64,000 nucleotides of DNA from Streptomyces tendae (GCF_014650435.1 NZ_BMUY01000001.1:868001-932000), one strand, 5' to 3'; positions 46,994 through 58,334 are shown, numbered from the stretch's first letter. Notes: generated from the sequence alone by a model not told the origin. A program made the numbers and translations.

Positions 46994-47740
46994 TCAGGGG
47001 GCCGCCGGGGACGGAGTGGGCGTCGGGGAGGCGGTGTTCACGTTCAGGTCGGGGCGCGGCTTGAGCACCAGCACCCGCTCGCCCGGCTGCGGCGGGGGCG
47101 GGGTGACCTTCTCCCTCGGCAGCTTCGCCGGGCCGGTCTGCTTGAAGGTGACGTCGTCGTACTCCACCAGCCCGGTCTTCTCCAGCACCGTGATGTGGTC
47201 CAGGACGGTGTCGTTGGCCAGGTCCGCCAGCTGCCGCACGAGGGTGTTCTTGGTGGAGGCCCGGATCTTGGCGATGGCCGGGAAGATCTGACCGTGGGTC
47301 ACCCGCATGATGTTGACCGCCGACGAGTCGAACTCCTTGCCGCTCTTGGCGTCCACGGTGGCCACGAAGCCCTCCTGCTGGGGGGAGGCCCGGTTGGGCA
47401 GCGTGATGCCCAGCTCGGGGGAGATCTCGCGGCACATCGCGTCGAGGCCGGCGTGCCCGACGACCAGGTGCTCGCCGGCCGTCTTCATCGCCTTCGTCGT
47501 ACCGCGCTCCATCACGATCTCGCCCAGCGGGTACTCCCACAGTCCGGCGGCGCGGACCTTCACCACGAAGTCGCGGTCGGCCTCGGTGAGCGGACCGAAC
47601 TTCGTACTCGCCACCACCCGGTTCTGGTTGCCGTCGGCCTTGTCCAGACCGAGCACGGCCGGGAAGGCCAGCGCGGTGAGGGTCAGGGTCATCGCACCGA
47701 ACAGGACGACGACTCCGATCCTGCTGCGGGACAGGCGCAT
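46994..47740 (-). CDS. DUF4142 domain secreted protein
   Basis: 248 residues. An N-terminal membrane anchor or signal (VVVLFGAMTLTLTALAFPA) is followed by the helical DUF4142 domain (LTEADRDFVVKVRAAGLWEYPLGE onward), a ferritin-like four-helix bundle without metal ligands. The tail is Pro-rich. Members are exported and often encoded near envelope genes; the function is unknown. The start gives MRLSRSRIG with a GGAGGCACC site just upstream. Confidence 0.85.
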   Translation of the reverse strand: MRLSRSRIGVVVLFGAMTLTLTALAFPAVLGLDKADGNQNRVVASTKFGPLTEADRDFVVKVRAAGLWEYPLGEIVMERGTTKAMKTAGEHLVVGHAGLDAMCREISPELGITLPNRASPQQEGFVATVDAKSGKEFDSSAVNIMRVTHGQIFPAIAKIRASTKNTLVRQLADLANDTVLDHITVLEKTGLVEYDDVTFKQTGPAKLPREKVTPPPPQPGERVLVLKPRPDLNVNTASPTPTPSPAAP

Positions 47741-47894
47741 GGTGCCTCCAGGGGCGACGCGGGGCACGCGCACGCTTGCTCGCGCGCGTACTCGTACGGG
47801 TACGCCTGGAGATACGGGAACGGCGGGCGGATCCTTCACCGCTTCGGCACAGAACTTGGCGAGTGCGCCGGGTCCCGCTCCCGCGCGCTCCGCC

Positions 47895-48329
47895 TCAGCC
47901 GATGTCGGCGCCGTACACCCGCTCGACCGTGATGGTGAGCAGCACCCGGCGGTCGGACACCATCGTCGAGCGGTACTCGTCCCAGTCCGGGTGCTCCCCG
48001 GCCGCCGCGCGGTAGTACTCGACCAGCGCCTCCACCTCGGGTCCGTGCGGGTCGGTGCCCGGCCCGGTGAGGGTGGCGACGCCCTCGGCGGTGGCCCAGG
48101 ACCTGCCGTCCGGGGCGGTCACCTCCAGCGTGGCCCGCGGGTCCCGGCGCAGGTTCGCCGTCTTGGCGAGGCCCTCGCGGGTGGAGACGCGGATGACGCC
48201 CGCGTCGGGGTCGTATGCGGGCATGACGGGCGAGAGCTGCGGGCGGCCGTCCGACTTGATCGTCGCCAGGACGCCGAGCCGGCTCTCGGCCAGCAGGGCG
48301 CGCGGGTCGAAGCGCGGTGTGGTGGTCAT
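47895..48329 (-). CDS. PPOX-class F420-dependent oxidoreductase
   Basis: 144 residues in a split beta-barrel flavin-type fold. LGVLATIKSDGRPQLSPVMPAYD and IRVSTREGLAKTANLRRDPRATLEV are the family's N-terminal blocks, and the C-terminal RVLLTITVERVYG strand closes it. Actinobacterial members bind the deazaflavin F420 rather than FMN; the substrate is not predictable. The ATG is preceded by GAGGAT. It lies between two secreted-protein genes without obvious link. Confidence 0.87.
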   Translation of the reverse strand: MTTTPRFDPRALLAESRLGVLATIKSDGRPQLSPVMPAYDPDAGVIRVSTREGLAKTANLRRDPRATLEVTAPDGRSWATAEGVATLTGPGTDPHGPEVEALVEYYRAAAGEHPDWDEYRSTMVSDRRVLLTITVERVYGADIG

Positions 48330-48462
48330 GGTCCGATCCTCACCCGCCGCCCCCGGGCCTGTCCCGCGAACCGTCCGCCGAACGCGCCGAACGCGCCGCA
48401 CCGGGCGCGCTGGGGGCACCGCAGCACCGGGCGTGCTCGGGGCACCGCCGCGCCCGGCGTGC

Positions 48463-49386
48463 TCAGGGCACCGAGGGGCCGCCCAGGTAGGCGCCGTCCT
48501 CGTCGTAGGGCCAGGCGTTGGCCACGCATCCCTTGAGGCCCTTGATCTGCTGCATCATCGCCGGAGCGGGCCGGCCGGCACCGGGGCACGTCTCGTGGCC
48601 GTGGCCGATGCGGTGCCCCACCTCGTGGTTGACGATCAGCGCCCGGTACTCGTGGAGCGGGCCGTCGAACTCGGGGGAGCCCAGCACCCAGCGCTTGAGG
48701 TTCACCACGACGTCCGTGCCGACGCTGCAGTTGACCTCGCCCCGGGTGAGCAGGCCCGCCGCGCCGCAGATCTCGTCGACGGTGCCGGGCGTGGCGATCT
48801 TCACCACGAAGTCGTACGAGCCGCTGCTGACCAGCCGGAAGGAATTGGTTCCGTCCCGGGTCCAGCCGCGGTCGTCGGCGAGCACGTCGGCTATCTCGGC
48901 GGCGGCGGCGCTCGGCCGGACGTCGATGCCCTCCTCGACCAGCACCTTGTAGCGCCGCACGCGGCTGCCTGTGCCCACGGTCGTGCCGTCGGCCTGGGCG
49001 GTGACGAAGGTGCCGGGCCCGGTCGCCGGAATGGCGATGGTGCTGGGGGAGGGCGAGGCGGAGGGCGACGCCGAGGGAGACGGGGACGACTTCGGGGACG
49101 GCGACGCCGAGGGGGAGGGAGAAGGAGCGGGCGTACGGGTCGAGGCGTCCAGGGCGTCCGCGACGTCGGCCGCCTGGTCGTCCGTCACCGGCGGCCGGGT
49201 GTCCCGCCAGTACGCGACGGCGGCACCCGCGGTGAGCACGACGGCTCCGAGGGCGGCGAGGGCGAGGACCGCGCGGGCCGGTCCGCGGCGTGCGCGTCCA
49301 CGTCTGCGGCTGCGGGAACGGGATCTGCCCCCGCCACCGTTCGGCCCGGTTCTCCGGCTGGCCCGGCGGGCGGTGGATCGGCCCAC
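48463..49386 (-). CDS. DUF3152 protein with HExxHxxGxxH metalloprotease motif
   Basis: 307 residues. A basic N-terminus and a single membrane helix (about 40-60) are followed by a Pro/Ser linker (SPSPSASPSPK repeats, about 85-115) and the DUF3152 domain. That domain ends with His254-Glu-Val-Gly-His258-Arg-Ile-Gly261-His-Gly-His264, an exact metzincin zinc motif, and MMQQ eight residues later could supply the Met-turn. Cysteines in EICGAAG, NCSVG, TCPGAG and GCVANAW may form disulphides. So it is probably a membrane-anchored extracellular zinc protease. GTG 49386 follows AGAGAGGACG. Confidence 0.82.
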   Translation of the reverse strand: MGRSTARRASRRTGPNGGGGRSRSRSRRRGRARRGPARAVLALAALGAVVLTAGAAVAYWRDTRPPVTDDQAADVADALDASTRTPAPSPSPSASPSPKSSPSPSASPSASPSPSTIAIPATGPGTFVTAQADGTTVGTGSRVRRYKVLVEEGIDVRPSAAAAEIADVLADDRGWTRDGTNSFRLVSSGSYDFVVKIATPGTVDEICGAAGLLTRGEVNCSVGTDVVVNLKRWVLGSPEFDGPLHEYRALIVNHEVGHRIGHGHETCPGAGRPAPAMMQQIKGLKGCVANAWPYDEDGAYLGGPSVP

Positions 49387-49559
49387 GGCGTGCGTCCTCT
49401 CTGCTGGTCGGCGGGGCGCGCACAGCGGACTTCGGTGTGCTGATGTGCCCCCAAGATCCAAGCGGACGCACGTGCGAAAACAGCACGGTTTCCGAAGTGT
49501 CCCTTCTCACGCGGACATTCATGGCGTGAGCGCAACCGTTCGATGCCCCGCAACGTCTT

Positions 49560-49598
49560 CGTCGGGGTCACCCGGTTTCGAACCGGGTGACCCCGACG
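49560..49598 (-). terminator. Terminator of the whiE operon
   Basis: A perfect 18-bp stem (49560-49577 with 49581-49598) with a 3-base TCG loop, 20 bases after the stop of the last whiE gene on the minus strand. Confidence 0.88.
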
Positions 49599-49617
49599 CG
49601 TGCGGGGAGGGGTGCCG

Positions 49618-49953
49618 TCAGCCGGCGGGAGTCCGCTCCCAGCGGTAGAAGCAGCGTGCCATCGCGTCCTTCGGACCACGCCAGGTCGCCGGGTCGTACG
49701 CCGAGACGTACGGTTCGAGCCGCTCGCTGACCTGGCGGAACTCCGGGTGCCCGGTCAGCCTGCCGATGGTGGGCGCCGGGTCCTCGTCGCTCTCGATGAG
49801 GTGCAGGTACACGCCGTCACCGAACTCGAAGAGGCTGCGCCGGTTGACGCCCACCAGGTGCGGCAGTTCGCCGCTGTCGGACTCCGCGAACACCTTCGCG
49901 ATGTCCGGTGCCGCGCCGGGTGCCATCCGGGCGACGATCAGTGTGTGGTGCAT
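49618..49953 (-). CDS. whiE-ORFVII: TcmI-type polyketide cyclase (whiE ORFVII)
   Basis: 111 residues with the ferredoxin-like fold of TcmI cyclases: MHHTLIVARMAPGAAPDIAKVFAESDSGELPHLVGVN in pieces, then LFEFGDGVYLHLIESDED and AMARCFYRWERTPAG. It would guide late ring closure of the poly-beta-ketone made by the adjacent minimal PKS. It is the last gene of the leftward operon, 56 bases after ORFVI and before a strong terminator. Confidence 0.9.
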   Translation of the reverse strand: MHHTLIVARMAPGAAPDIAKVFAESDSGELPHLVGVNRRSLFEFGDGVYLHLIESDEDPAPTIGRLTGHPEFRQVSERLEPYVSAYDPATWRGPKDAMARCFYRWERTPAG

Positions 49954-50009
49954 GGGGTGCTGCCCTTCACGGGTGTCGATCGGTGTCGGTCGCAGTCGGT
50001 GCGCCGGCG

Positions 50010-52104
<2,095 letters not shown>

Positions 52105-52108
<4 letters not shown>

Positions 52109-53376
52109 CGCAGCCCTCCTTCACTGCCGCTCAGTACGACCGCGGACTGGAAGCCGCCGAAGCCGCTGCCCACCGACAGCACGTGCCGCAGCGTCCGCTC
52201 CCGTGCCTCGCGCGGCACGTAGTCCAGGTCGCACTCGGGGTCGGGGGTCGTGTAGTTGGCCGTGGGCGGCACCACCTGGTGGGCCATCGCCAGGACGCAC
52301 GCGGCCAGTTCGATCGAGCCGATCGCGCCGAGCGAGTGGCCCACCATGGACTTGATGGAGCTCATGGGCGTCTCGTAGGCGTGCGCGCCCAGCGAGCGCT
52401 TGACGGCCGCGGTCTCGTGCCGGTCGTTCTGCTGGGTGCCCGAGCCGTGCGCGTTGACGTAGTCGATCGCGGAGCCGTCGAGGTGCGCCATGTCCAGCGC
52501 CGTGTCGATGGCCCGCGCCATCTCCAGGCCCTCCTTGGTGAGCCCGGTCATGTGGTAGGCGTTGCCGAAGGTGGCGTAGCCGGAGATCTCGCAGTACACG
52601 TCCGCGCCCCGGGCCCGCGCGTGCTCCAGGTCCTCCAGGACCAGCACCGCGGCGCCCTCGCCCATCACGAAGCCGTTGCGGTCCGCGTCGAAGGGCCGGG
52701 AGGCGTGCTCCGGGTCGTCGTTGTTCGGCGAGGTCGCCTTGATGGCGTCGAAGCAGGCCATGGTGATCGGCGATATCGGCGAGTCGGCCGCGCCCGCCAG
52801 GCACACGTCGACGCGGCCCTCGGCGACGGCATGGTAGGCGTACCCGACGGCGTCGAGGCCGGACGTGCACCCGGTGGAGACGGTCTGCACCGGCCCGTGC
52901 ACCCCGAACTCCTCGGCGACCGCTGAGGAGAGGGTGGCGGGGGTGAACGCGCGCTCCAGGTGCGGCTCGGCCCGCCGGTCGTCGACGTCCCAGCGCGAGC
53001 CGCGCTCGCTGACCAGGACGTAGTCGTGTTCGAGCCGGGTGGTGCCGCCGACCGCGGTGCCGAGGGTGGCACCGGCCCGCCAGGGGTCCTCGCGGTTCAT
53101 GTCGAGGTTGGCGTCCCGGACCGCCTCGGAGGCGGCCACCAGCGCGAACTGCACGTACCTGTCGCAGCGCTGGGCGGTGGCGAGGCCGAGCCCGTGGTCG
53201 GACGGCTCGAAGTCGCACTCGGCGGCGATCTGCGAACGCAGCCCGGCCGGGTCGAACAGGGAGATGCGGCGCGTCGCCGTACGGCCTTCGGACAGCAGCC
53301 CCCAGAACTGGGGCACGCCGATCCCGCCCGGGGCGACGACGCCTATGCCCGTGACGGCGACCCGGCGCCGGTTCAC
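52105..53376 (-). CDS. whiE-ORFIII: Ketosynthase KS-alpha (whiE ORFIII)
   Basis: 423 residues. Active-site Cys170 lies in [14 protein letters not shown], with His in [12 protein letters not shown] and in [12 protein letters not shown], and a C-terminal [10 protein letters not shown]. It condenses malonyl units in the type II minimal PKS. The GTG start overlaps the cupin stop and its own stop overlaps the CLF start, so ORFII-III-IV are translationally chained. Sequence is of the spore-pigment KS type. Confidence 0.96.
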
Positions 53377-53843
53377 GACACCACCTCCGCCGCGGGGGCG
53401 GGCCGCTCGTGCCCGGCGTGGCCCGCGTGCGTCCCGTCGCAGGGCAGGGCGTTGCCCTCCGCGTCCTCCGTGTCGACGTGCCCCAGCTCCGGGCGCGGGG
53501 CGAGCGGGCCCAGGTGGAACACGAGCCGCGCCTCGACGTCGCCCGCGTTGCGGAAGCGGTGGCGCATGTCCTGCGGGATCAGCAGCCCCTGGCCGGTGGC
53601 GAGCGAGTGCGGCACCCCGTCCAGGTCCACTTCGAGGGCGCCCTCCGTGACGTACACGAACTCCTCGGAGTACGGGTGGTAGTGCTCGGCGATGCGGTCG
53701 CCGGGCTGCACGATGGCCACGCCCATGAAGCCGCTGGTCGACCCGGCGGTGGTGGGCGTGAGAAGGGCGCGGAGGTCCCCGCCGCGACGGCGGTTCGGCG
53801 CGATGTCGCCGAGGGAGACGATGCGTACCTGCTGGTCTGTCAT
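53373..53843 (-). CDS. whiE-ORFII: Cupin protein (whiE ORFII)
   Basis: 156 residues. A conserved cupin barrel has the metal motif [15 protein letters not shown] and a second half with [14 protein letters not shown]. The C-terminus carries a His/Gly/Ala stretch. In whiE clusters this gene is always present beside the KS; it is thought to assist cyclisation or stabilise an intermediate. ATG 53843 follows GGAGTGA. Confidence 0.9.
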   Translation of the reverse strand: MTDQQVRIVSLGDIAPNRRRGGDLRALLTPTTAGSTSGFMGVAIVQPGDRIAEHYHPYSEEFVYVTEGALEVDLDGVPHSLATGQGLLIPQDMRHRFRNAGDVEARLVFHLGPLAPRPELGHVDTEDAEGNALPCDGTHAGHAGHERPAPAAEVVS

Positions 53844-53968
53844 GTCGTTCACTCCGGGGTGACGGGAGGAAGTGGGGGAGGGAAAGCCGGGAGGAGCCGG
53901 GGAGGGGGCCGCGCGAACCGGCGGGCACGCCGTCGGGCCCGGTCGGCCGCGCGGTCGGGGAGGGTGGT

Positions 53969-55162
53969 TCAGGAACCGGCCGAACGCCGGTCGGTCAGCG
54001 GCGTCATACGGACCCGGGTCAGCAGCCGGGACAGCGTGGCCGCCTCGGCCGGCGGCCCGTCGACGCCGACCGCGGCGGTGTCCAGCAGCCGCTCGGCGGC
54101 CGCGGCGCCCTCGGACCCTTGCAGGCCCAGGACGGCGGCGGGCGCGGCCGCGGGGTCGCCGTCCACGTCGACGAGCCGTACGACGAGGTCGTCGCGGTGG
54201 AAGACGGTGGCCGCGAGCACCGGGCTGTCCGGGTCCTGCGCGGCGCGGGCGTCCTGGTGGGCCAGCAGCCGGGCCAGTTCCCCGCCGGCACCGGCGCGCA
54301 CCGGGTAGAGCAGCGCGAGCCGCTCGGTGCGCGCGCCGGCCCGGCCGGGGGTGGTCGCGTGGTGGACGGCCGGCATGGCGGCCCGGGTGAAGAAGCGCCG
54401 GGCGGACTGCGGGTCGGCGAGGTCCCGGTCCTGCTCCAGATACGGGTTCAGCGCCTCCTCCACGGCCCGCACCCCGGGCTGCCGGGCCACGTGGCGCAGC
54501 GCGGTCTGCAGGTCGCCGCGCACCTCCACGGCCCGCACGATCCGGTTGCCCGACATGAAGAGCGAGGTGCGCAGCAGCCGCGTGGAGCCGTCCACATGGG
54601 CGTCGGGCGACACGTACTCGGACAGCAGCCGGGCCGTCTCGGCCTCGGTGCCGGGCCGTACGGTGAAGGTCAGGGCGTGGCGTACGACGTTGCCCCCGAT
54701 CCGGGGCGCGGAGCGCGGCTCACCGGGCGCGGGCCGGGCGCCGTCGGTCTCCCGCAGGACGCTGTAGCGCAGCGAGTGGGTGTCGCGGACGCACGTCGCC
54801 AGCGGTTCGACGGTGTCCAGGTGCTCGTCGCTGTTGACCCAGGCCAGGAAGGGCGCGGCGCTCTCCCACTCACTGGTCAGCAGCCACTGGGTCGGGTTCT
54901 CCAGGGACTGGCACAGCTGGTCGCTGACGTGTCCCGGGACGGCGGCGACCCGGTCGCGGATGCGCTCGTAGGCGTCCAGGAACTCCTGCTGCATTCCGTC
55001 GTGGACGTCCAGCATCAGGACGACCCGCACACGGGATCCGTCGAACGCGGATATCGACACGCCGCCCGCGTCCGTCGCCACGGCACTGGTGCGTATGGCG
55101 TCCGTCGCGTTCCTGGCATCCGTGGTCGGGGCATCCGTCGCTGCGACGGGAGAGACCGTCAT
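53969..55162 (-). CDS. whiE-ORFI: SchA/CurD-type protein (whiE ORFI)
   Basis: 397 residues. Three repeats of a dimeric alpha/beta-barrel (ABM-like) fold can be seen: [25 protein letters not shown] with [27 protein letters not shown] with RLLRTSLFM; and [19 protein letters not shown]. The first 35 residues are Thr/Ala-rich. SchA/CurD proteins belong to spore-pigment clusters; the reaction is not defined, perhaps oxygenation of the aromatic product. It is the first gene of the leftward operon, with AGAGGTGGG before the ATG and a 125-base gap before ORFII. Confidence 0.88.
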   Translation of the reverse strand: MTVSPVAATDAPTTDARNATDAIRTSAVATDAGGVSISAFDGSRVRVVLMLDVHDGMQQEFLDAYERIRDRVAAVPGHVSDQLCQSLENPTQWLLTSEWESAAPFLAWVNSDEHLDTVEPLATCVRDTHSLRYSVLRETDGARPAPGEPRSAPRIGGNVVRHALTFTVRPGTEAETARLLSEYVSPDAHVDGSTRLLRTSLFMSGNRIVRAVEVRGDLQTALRHVARQPGVRAVEEALNPYLEQDRDLADPQSARRFFTRAAMPAVHHATTPGRAGARTERLALLYPVRAGAGGELARLLAHQDARAAQDPDSPVLAATVFHRDDLVVRLVDVDGDPAAAPAAVLGLQGSEGAAAAERLLDTAAVGVDGPPAEAATLSRLLTRVRMTPLTDRRSAGS

Positions 55163-55490
55163 CCGGCCCACCTCTTCTCGGGGTCTTCCTCGTGGACTGG
55201 GGCGAACGTCGGCGGCGCCCACCGGGCAGGCGGGGCGCGACGGCCGCGTAAGCACGATCGTGAGCCGTGCCCGCGGGGTCCGCGAACCAGGAGGGTTAAG
55301 CGGGTGAAGCCTGCGCCGCGGCGGGCCTCGGCGAGCCGTACGGGGCATGCATGAAGGCCCCGGCGCACACCTGTCGCGGGGCGCGCACGTCACCCACGTC
55401 CCCTCACCCACGTCTCTCTTCCACGTCCCTCACCCACGTCCCTCATCCACGTATGTCACTCACGTCTGTCGCAACGGAGGACGAGCAACC
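55163..55490. promoter_or_regulatory. Divergent whiE regulatory region
   Basis: 328 bases separate ORFI and ORFVIII. It must hold promoters for both directions; in S. coelicolor whiE the equivalent region carries two late-sporulation promoters, the ORFVIII one depending on sigma-F. A 10-bp palindrome CACGATCGTG lies at 55253-55262, and a 13-bp tandem array occupies the right end. No gene is evident. Confidence 0.6.
55387..55465 (+). repeat. Degenerate 13-bp tandem repeats upstream of whiE ORFVIII
   Basis: ACGT occurs at 55387, 55396, 55410, 55423, 55436, 55449 and 55462. The last five are exactly 13 bases apart, with units such as ACGTCTCTCTTCC, ACGTCCCTCACCC and ACGTCCCTCATCC; the spacing before them is 9 and 14. 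The array ends 25 bases before the start codon and is pyrimidine-rich, so it is likely in the 5' leader or core promoter. Confidence 0.8.
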
Positions 55491-57386
55491 ATGAACGAAA
55501 GAGCCGACCGGTCCGGCGGCGCCACCCAAGGGGGCGACCGGACCCACCGCGTACCGGTCCTCGTCGTCGGCGGGTCCCTGGTGGGCCTGTCGATGTCGGT
55601 GTTCCTGGGACGGCTGGGCGTCCGGCACACCCTGGTCGAACGCCACGCCGGCACCTCCATCCACCCCCGGGGACGCGGCAACAACGTCCGCACGATGGAG
55701 ATCTTCCGGGTGGCCGGCACCGAGCCCGACATCCGCCGGGCCGCGGCCACCCTGGCCGACAACCACGGCATCCTCCAGACGCCGACCCTGGTCGGTGACG
55801 CGGGGGAGTGGCTGTTCAAGCAGATCGACCCGGGCAACGGACTGGCCCGCTTCAGCCCCAGCTCGTGGTGCCTGTGCAGCCAGAACGACCTGGAACCCGA
55901 ACTCCTCACCCACGCCGTCAACCTCGGCGGCGACCTGCGCTTCGGCACCGAACTGCTCTCCTTCGAGACCGACACCGAGGGCGTCACGGCCATCGTGAAG
56001 AGCCGGGAGACCGGAGAGCACACCACCATCCGGGCGGACTACCTGGTCGCCGCCGACGGTCCCCGCAGCCCCGTCCGCGAGCAGCTCGGCATCGGCCAGA
56101 GCGGACCCGGCGACCTCTTCCACAACGTCAGCGTCACCTTCCGCTCCCGTCGCCTCGCCGACGTCGTGGGCGACCGCCGCTTCATCGTCTGCTACCTGAC
56201 GGAGGAGAACGCCGACGGCGCCCTGCTGCCCGTCGACAACCGGGAGAACTGGGTCTTTCACGCCCCCTGGCACCCCGAACAGGGCGAAACCGTCGAGGAC
56301 TTCACCGACGAGCGCTGCGCCGCCCACATCCGCCGCGCGATCGGCGACCCCGACCTGGACGTCGAGATCACCGGCAGGGCCCCCTGGCACGCCGCCCAGC
56401 GCGTCGCCCGCAGCTACCGCTCCGGCCGCGTCCTGCTGGCCGGCGACTCGGCCCACGAGATGTCCCCCACCGGCGCCTTCGGCTCCAACACCGGCATCCA
56501 GGACGCCCACAACCTCGCCTGGAAGCTGGCCGCGGTCCTCGAGGGCTGGGCGGGCGAGGGGCTCCTGGACACCTACGACATGGAACGGCGCCCGGTCGCG
56601 GAGGCCACCAGCGCCCGCGCCGCCCACCGCTCGGTCGAACACAGCCACCCGGGCTTCGCACCGCCGCCGGTCATGGGGGGCGGGGGGCCTGGCGGCGGGC
56701 CTGTTGGTTCCAGTGGTCCGGGTCGCGCGGCGGCGGGCGGGCCCGGGGGGCTTGGTGGCCCCGGTGGTGCGTCCGGTGCTGCGTCCGGCGGTGTCCGGGG
56801 CCCGGGTGGTCCCGGTGGCCCGGGAGGCGCGCCCGGCGGTCCCGGCGGAGCACCCGGTGCCGGCGGTCCCGGCGGAGCGCCCGGCCGCGGCCCCGGCGGC
56901 GGTCCGCAGCGCGGGATCCTCAACGTCGCCCTCGGCTACCGCTACCCCCGGGGCGCGGTGGTCGGCGCCGACCCGGCGACCCCGGTGGTCCCGGAGGGCC
57001 TCGACCTCACCGGCGCCCCCGGCAGCCGGGCTCCCCACCTCTGGGTCCGCCGGGGCGAGGAGCGCCTGTCCACCCTGGACCTGTACGAGGACTCCCTGGT
57101 CCTGCTCAGCGACGCGGCCCAGCCCACCGGCTGGCACGAGGCGGCCGCCGAGGTGGCCGCGGAGATGCGCGTCCCGCTGAAGCCGTATCGCGTGGGCGGC
57201 ACCCCCGGCGCCGACCTGGTCCCGGACGACGAGGAGACCGACTGGGCGCGGGCCCACGGAGTGACCCGGGGCGGCGCGGTCCTGGTCCGCCCCGACGGCT
57301 TCGTGGCCTGGCGCTCCCCGGGGCCCGCCCCCGACCCGGCGTCGATGCTGCGCCAGGTGGTGGGTTCGGTGCTGGCCCGCACCTGA
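55491..57386 (+). CDS. whiE-ORFVIII: FAD-dependent aromatic hydroxylase (whiE ORFVIII) with Gly-rich insert
   Basis: 631 residues. The FAD-binding motif VLVVGGSLVGLSMSVFLGRLG opens the protein in two parts; DG lies in LVAADGPRSPVREQL, and GDSAHEMSPTGAFGSN with GIQDAHNLAWKL is the second flavin block. The C-terminal thioredoxin-like domain (about 473-631) is that of PgaE/MhpA-type hydroxylases. Between the two lies a Gly/Pro/Ala insert of about 77 residues. It tailors the pigment late in sporulation, after the leftward operon makes the skeleton. GGAGGACGA precedes the ATG. Confidence 0.94.
   Translation: MNERADRSGGATQGGDRTHRVPVLVVGGSLVGLSMSVFLGRLGVRHTLVERHAGTSIHPRGRGNNVRTMEIFRVAGTEPDIRRAAATLADNHGILQTPTLVGDAGEWLFKQIDPGNGLARFSPSSWCLCSQNDLEPELLTHAVNLGGDLRFGTELLSFETDTEGVTAIVKSRETGEHTTIRADYLVAADGPRSPVREQLGIGQSGPGDLFHNVSVTFRSRRLADVVGDRRFIVCYLTEENADGALLPVDNRENWVFHAPWHPEQGETVEDFTDERCAAHIRRAIGDPDLDVEITGRAPWHAAQRVARSYRSGRVLLAGDSAHEMSPTGAFGSNTGIQDAHNLAWKLAAVLEGWAGEGLLDTYDMERRPVAEATSARAAHRSVEHSHPGFAPPPVMGGGGPGGGPVGSSGPGRAAAGGPGGLGGPGGASGAASGGVRGPGGPGGPGGAPGGPGGAPGAGGPGGAPGRGPGGGPQRGILNVALGYRYPRGAVVGADPATPVVPEGLDLTGAPGSRAPHLWVRRGEERLSTLDLYEDSLVLLSDAAQPTGWHEAAAEVAAEMRVPLKPYRVGGTPGADLVPDDEETDWARAHGVTRGGAVLVRPDGFVAWRSPGPAPDPASMLRQVVGSVLART
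56676..56909 (+). repeat. Gly-Gly-Pro-rich repeat inside whiE ORFVIII
   Basis: About 234 bases encode residues 396-473 almost only as Gly, Pro and Ala (units such as GGPGGAPG). The top strand carries many G-runs, and Gly codons ending in T are more common here than in flanking coding sequence. Confidence 0.85.
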
Positions 57387-57412
57387 GGCGGGCGACCACC
57401 CCAAACGTGGAC

Positions 57413-57461
57413 CACTCCCCGGTTACCTGCTAGCGTCTGGCGCGGCAGTAAACGGGGAGTG
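57413..57461. promoter_or_regulatory. Long-spaced inverted repeat upstream of the patatin gene
   Basis: CACTCCCCGGTTAC (57413-57426) and GTAAACGGGGAGTG (57448-57461) match as an inverted repeat at 13 of 14 positions, 21 bases apart. The right arm also forms a compact GGGGAG-TG-CTCCCC palindrome (57454-57467). Such GGGGAG/CTCCCC sites with flanking TAAAC are typical of TetR-family operators. Confidence 0.6.
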
Positions 57462-57486
57462 CTCCCCAGTACGGGAAGGGGTGGGC

Positions 57487-58326
57487 GTGGCGGATACGGC
57501 GCTGGTGCTGGGCGGGGGCGGCCTGACCGCGTACGGATGGCAGATCGGCGTCCTCGCGGGCCTGGCCGACGCCGGGGTGGACCTCGCGGACGCCGACGTC
57601 CTGGCGGGCACGTCGGCGGGTTCGCTGCTGGCACTTGACCTGGCCGGGGGATCGGCCCCGGCCGACCTCTACAAGGAGCTGCTCAACGGGGAACGCGCCA
57701 TGCTGGACGTGGACTTCACGTTCGGCATGACGGTCAGGTATCTGTGGGCCGCGCTCGCCTCCCGGGACCCGGAGACGGTGGTGAAGCGCCTCGGGCGGCT
57801 CGCGCTCTCCGTACGCGACGTGCCGCAGACCGCGGTCCTCGACGCCATCGGCGCCCAACTCCCCGTACGGGACTGGCCCGACAGGACCGTCCGGATGTTC
57901 GCCGTCGACGCGCTCACCGGCCAACCGACCGCCTTCGACGCCGACAGCGGCACCGACCTGCTGCACGCCATGTCGGCCACCTGCGCACTGCCGCCCCTCT
58001 TCCCGCCGATCGGCATCGGTTCCGGCCGCTGGATGGACGGCGGCGTCCGCTCCACGACCAACGCCGACCTGGTCGACGATTGCGCGCGCGTCGTCGTACT
58101 GGCCCCGATCCCCAAGGGGGCGGGCGCGAGCCCGAGCGCACGGAGTCAGGCCGAGACCCTCGCCTCGCGCGGGGCCCGGGTCGCCCTGCTGACCCCCGAC
58201 CGGGCGGCCCGCCGCGCCTTCGGCCGCAACGCCCTGGACGCCTCCCGCATCCCCGGGGCGGCGCGCGAGGGCCGGCGCCAGGGCTTGGCCCACGCGGAAC
58301 GCATCGGGGAGATCTGGCAGGGCTGA
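57487..58326 (+). CDS. Patatin-like phospholipase
   Basis: 279 residues. Oxyanion loop LGGGGLTAYGW, nucleophile Ser in LAGTSAGSLLA and catalytic Asp in WMDGGVRSTTN give the Ser-Asp dyad of patatins. No signal peptide. It hydrolyses acyl esters of lipids. GTG 57487 is chosen since GGGAAGGG sits six bases upstream; GTG 57481 would abut it. An inverted repeat in the promoter region suggests repression by a TetR-type protein, but no such gene adjoins it. Confidence 0.9.
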   Translation: MADTALVLGGGGLTAYGWQIGVLAGLADAGVDLADADVLAGTSAGSLLALDLAGGSAPADLYKELLNGERAMLDVDFTFGMTVRYLWAALASRDPETVVKRLGRLALSVRDVPQTAVLDAIGAQLPVRDWPDRTVRMFAVDALTGQPTAFDADSGTDLLHAMSATCALPPLFPPIGIGSGRWMDGGVRSTTNADLVDDCARVVVLAPIPKGAGASPSARSQAETLASRGARVALLTPDRAARRAFGRNALDASRIPGAAREGRRQGLAHAERIGEIWQG

Positions 58327-58334
58327 GCGCCGAG

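Noticed and set aside
49560..49598. Possible tRNA remnant because of the GGTTTCGAACC core
   Set aside because: The sequence is a simple perfect 18-bp hairpin without anticodon or acceptor features; it is the whiE terminator.
55386..55470. CRISPR-like array
   Set aside because: Units are only 13 bp, degenerate, and without spacers; there are no cas genes.
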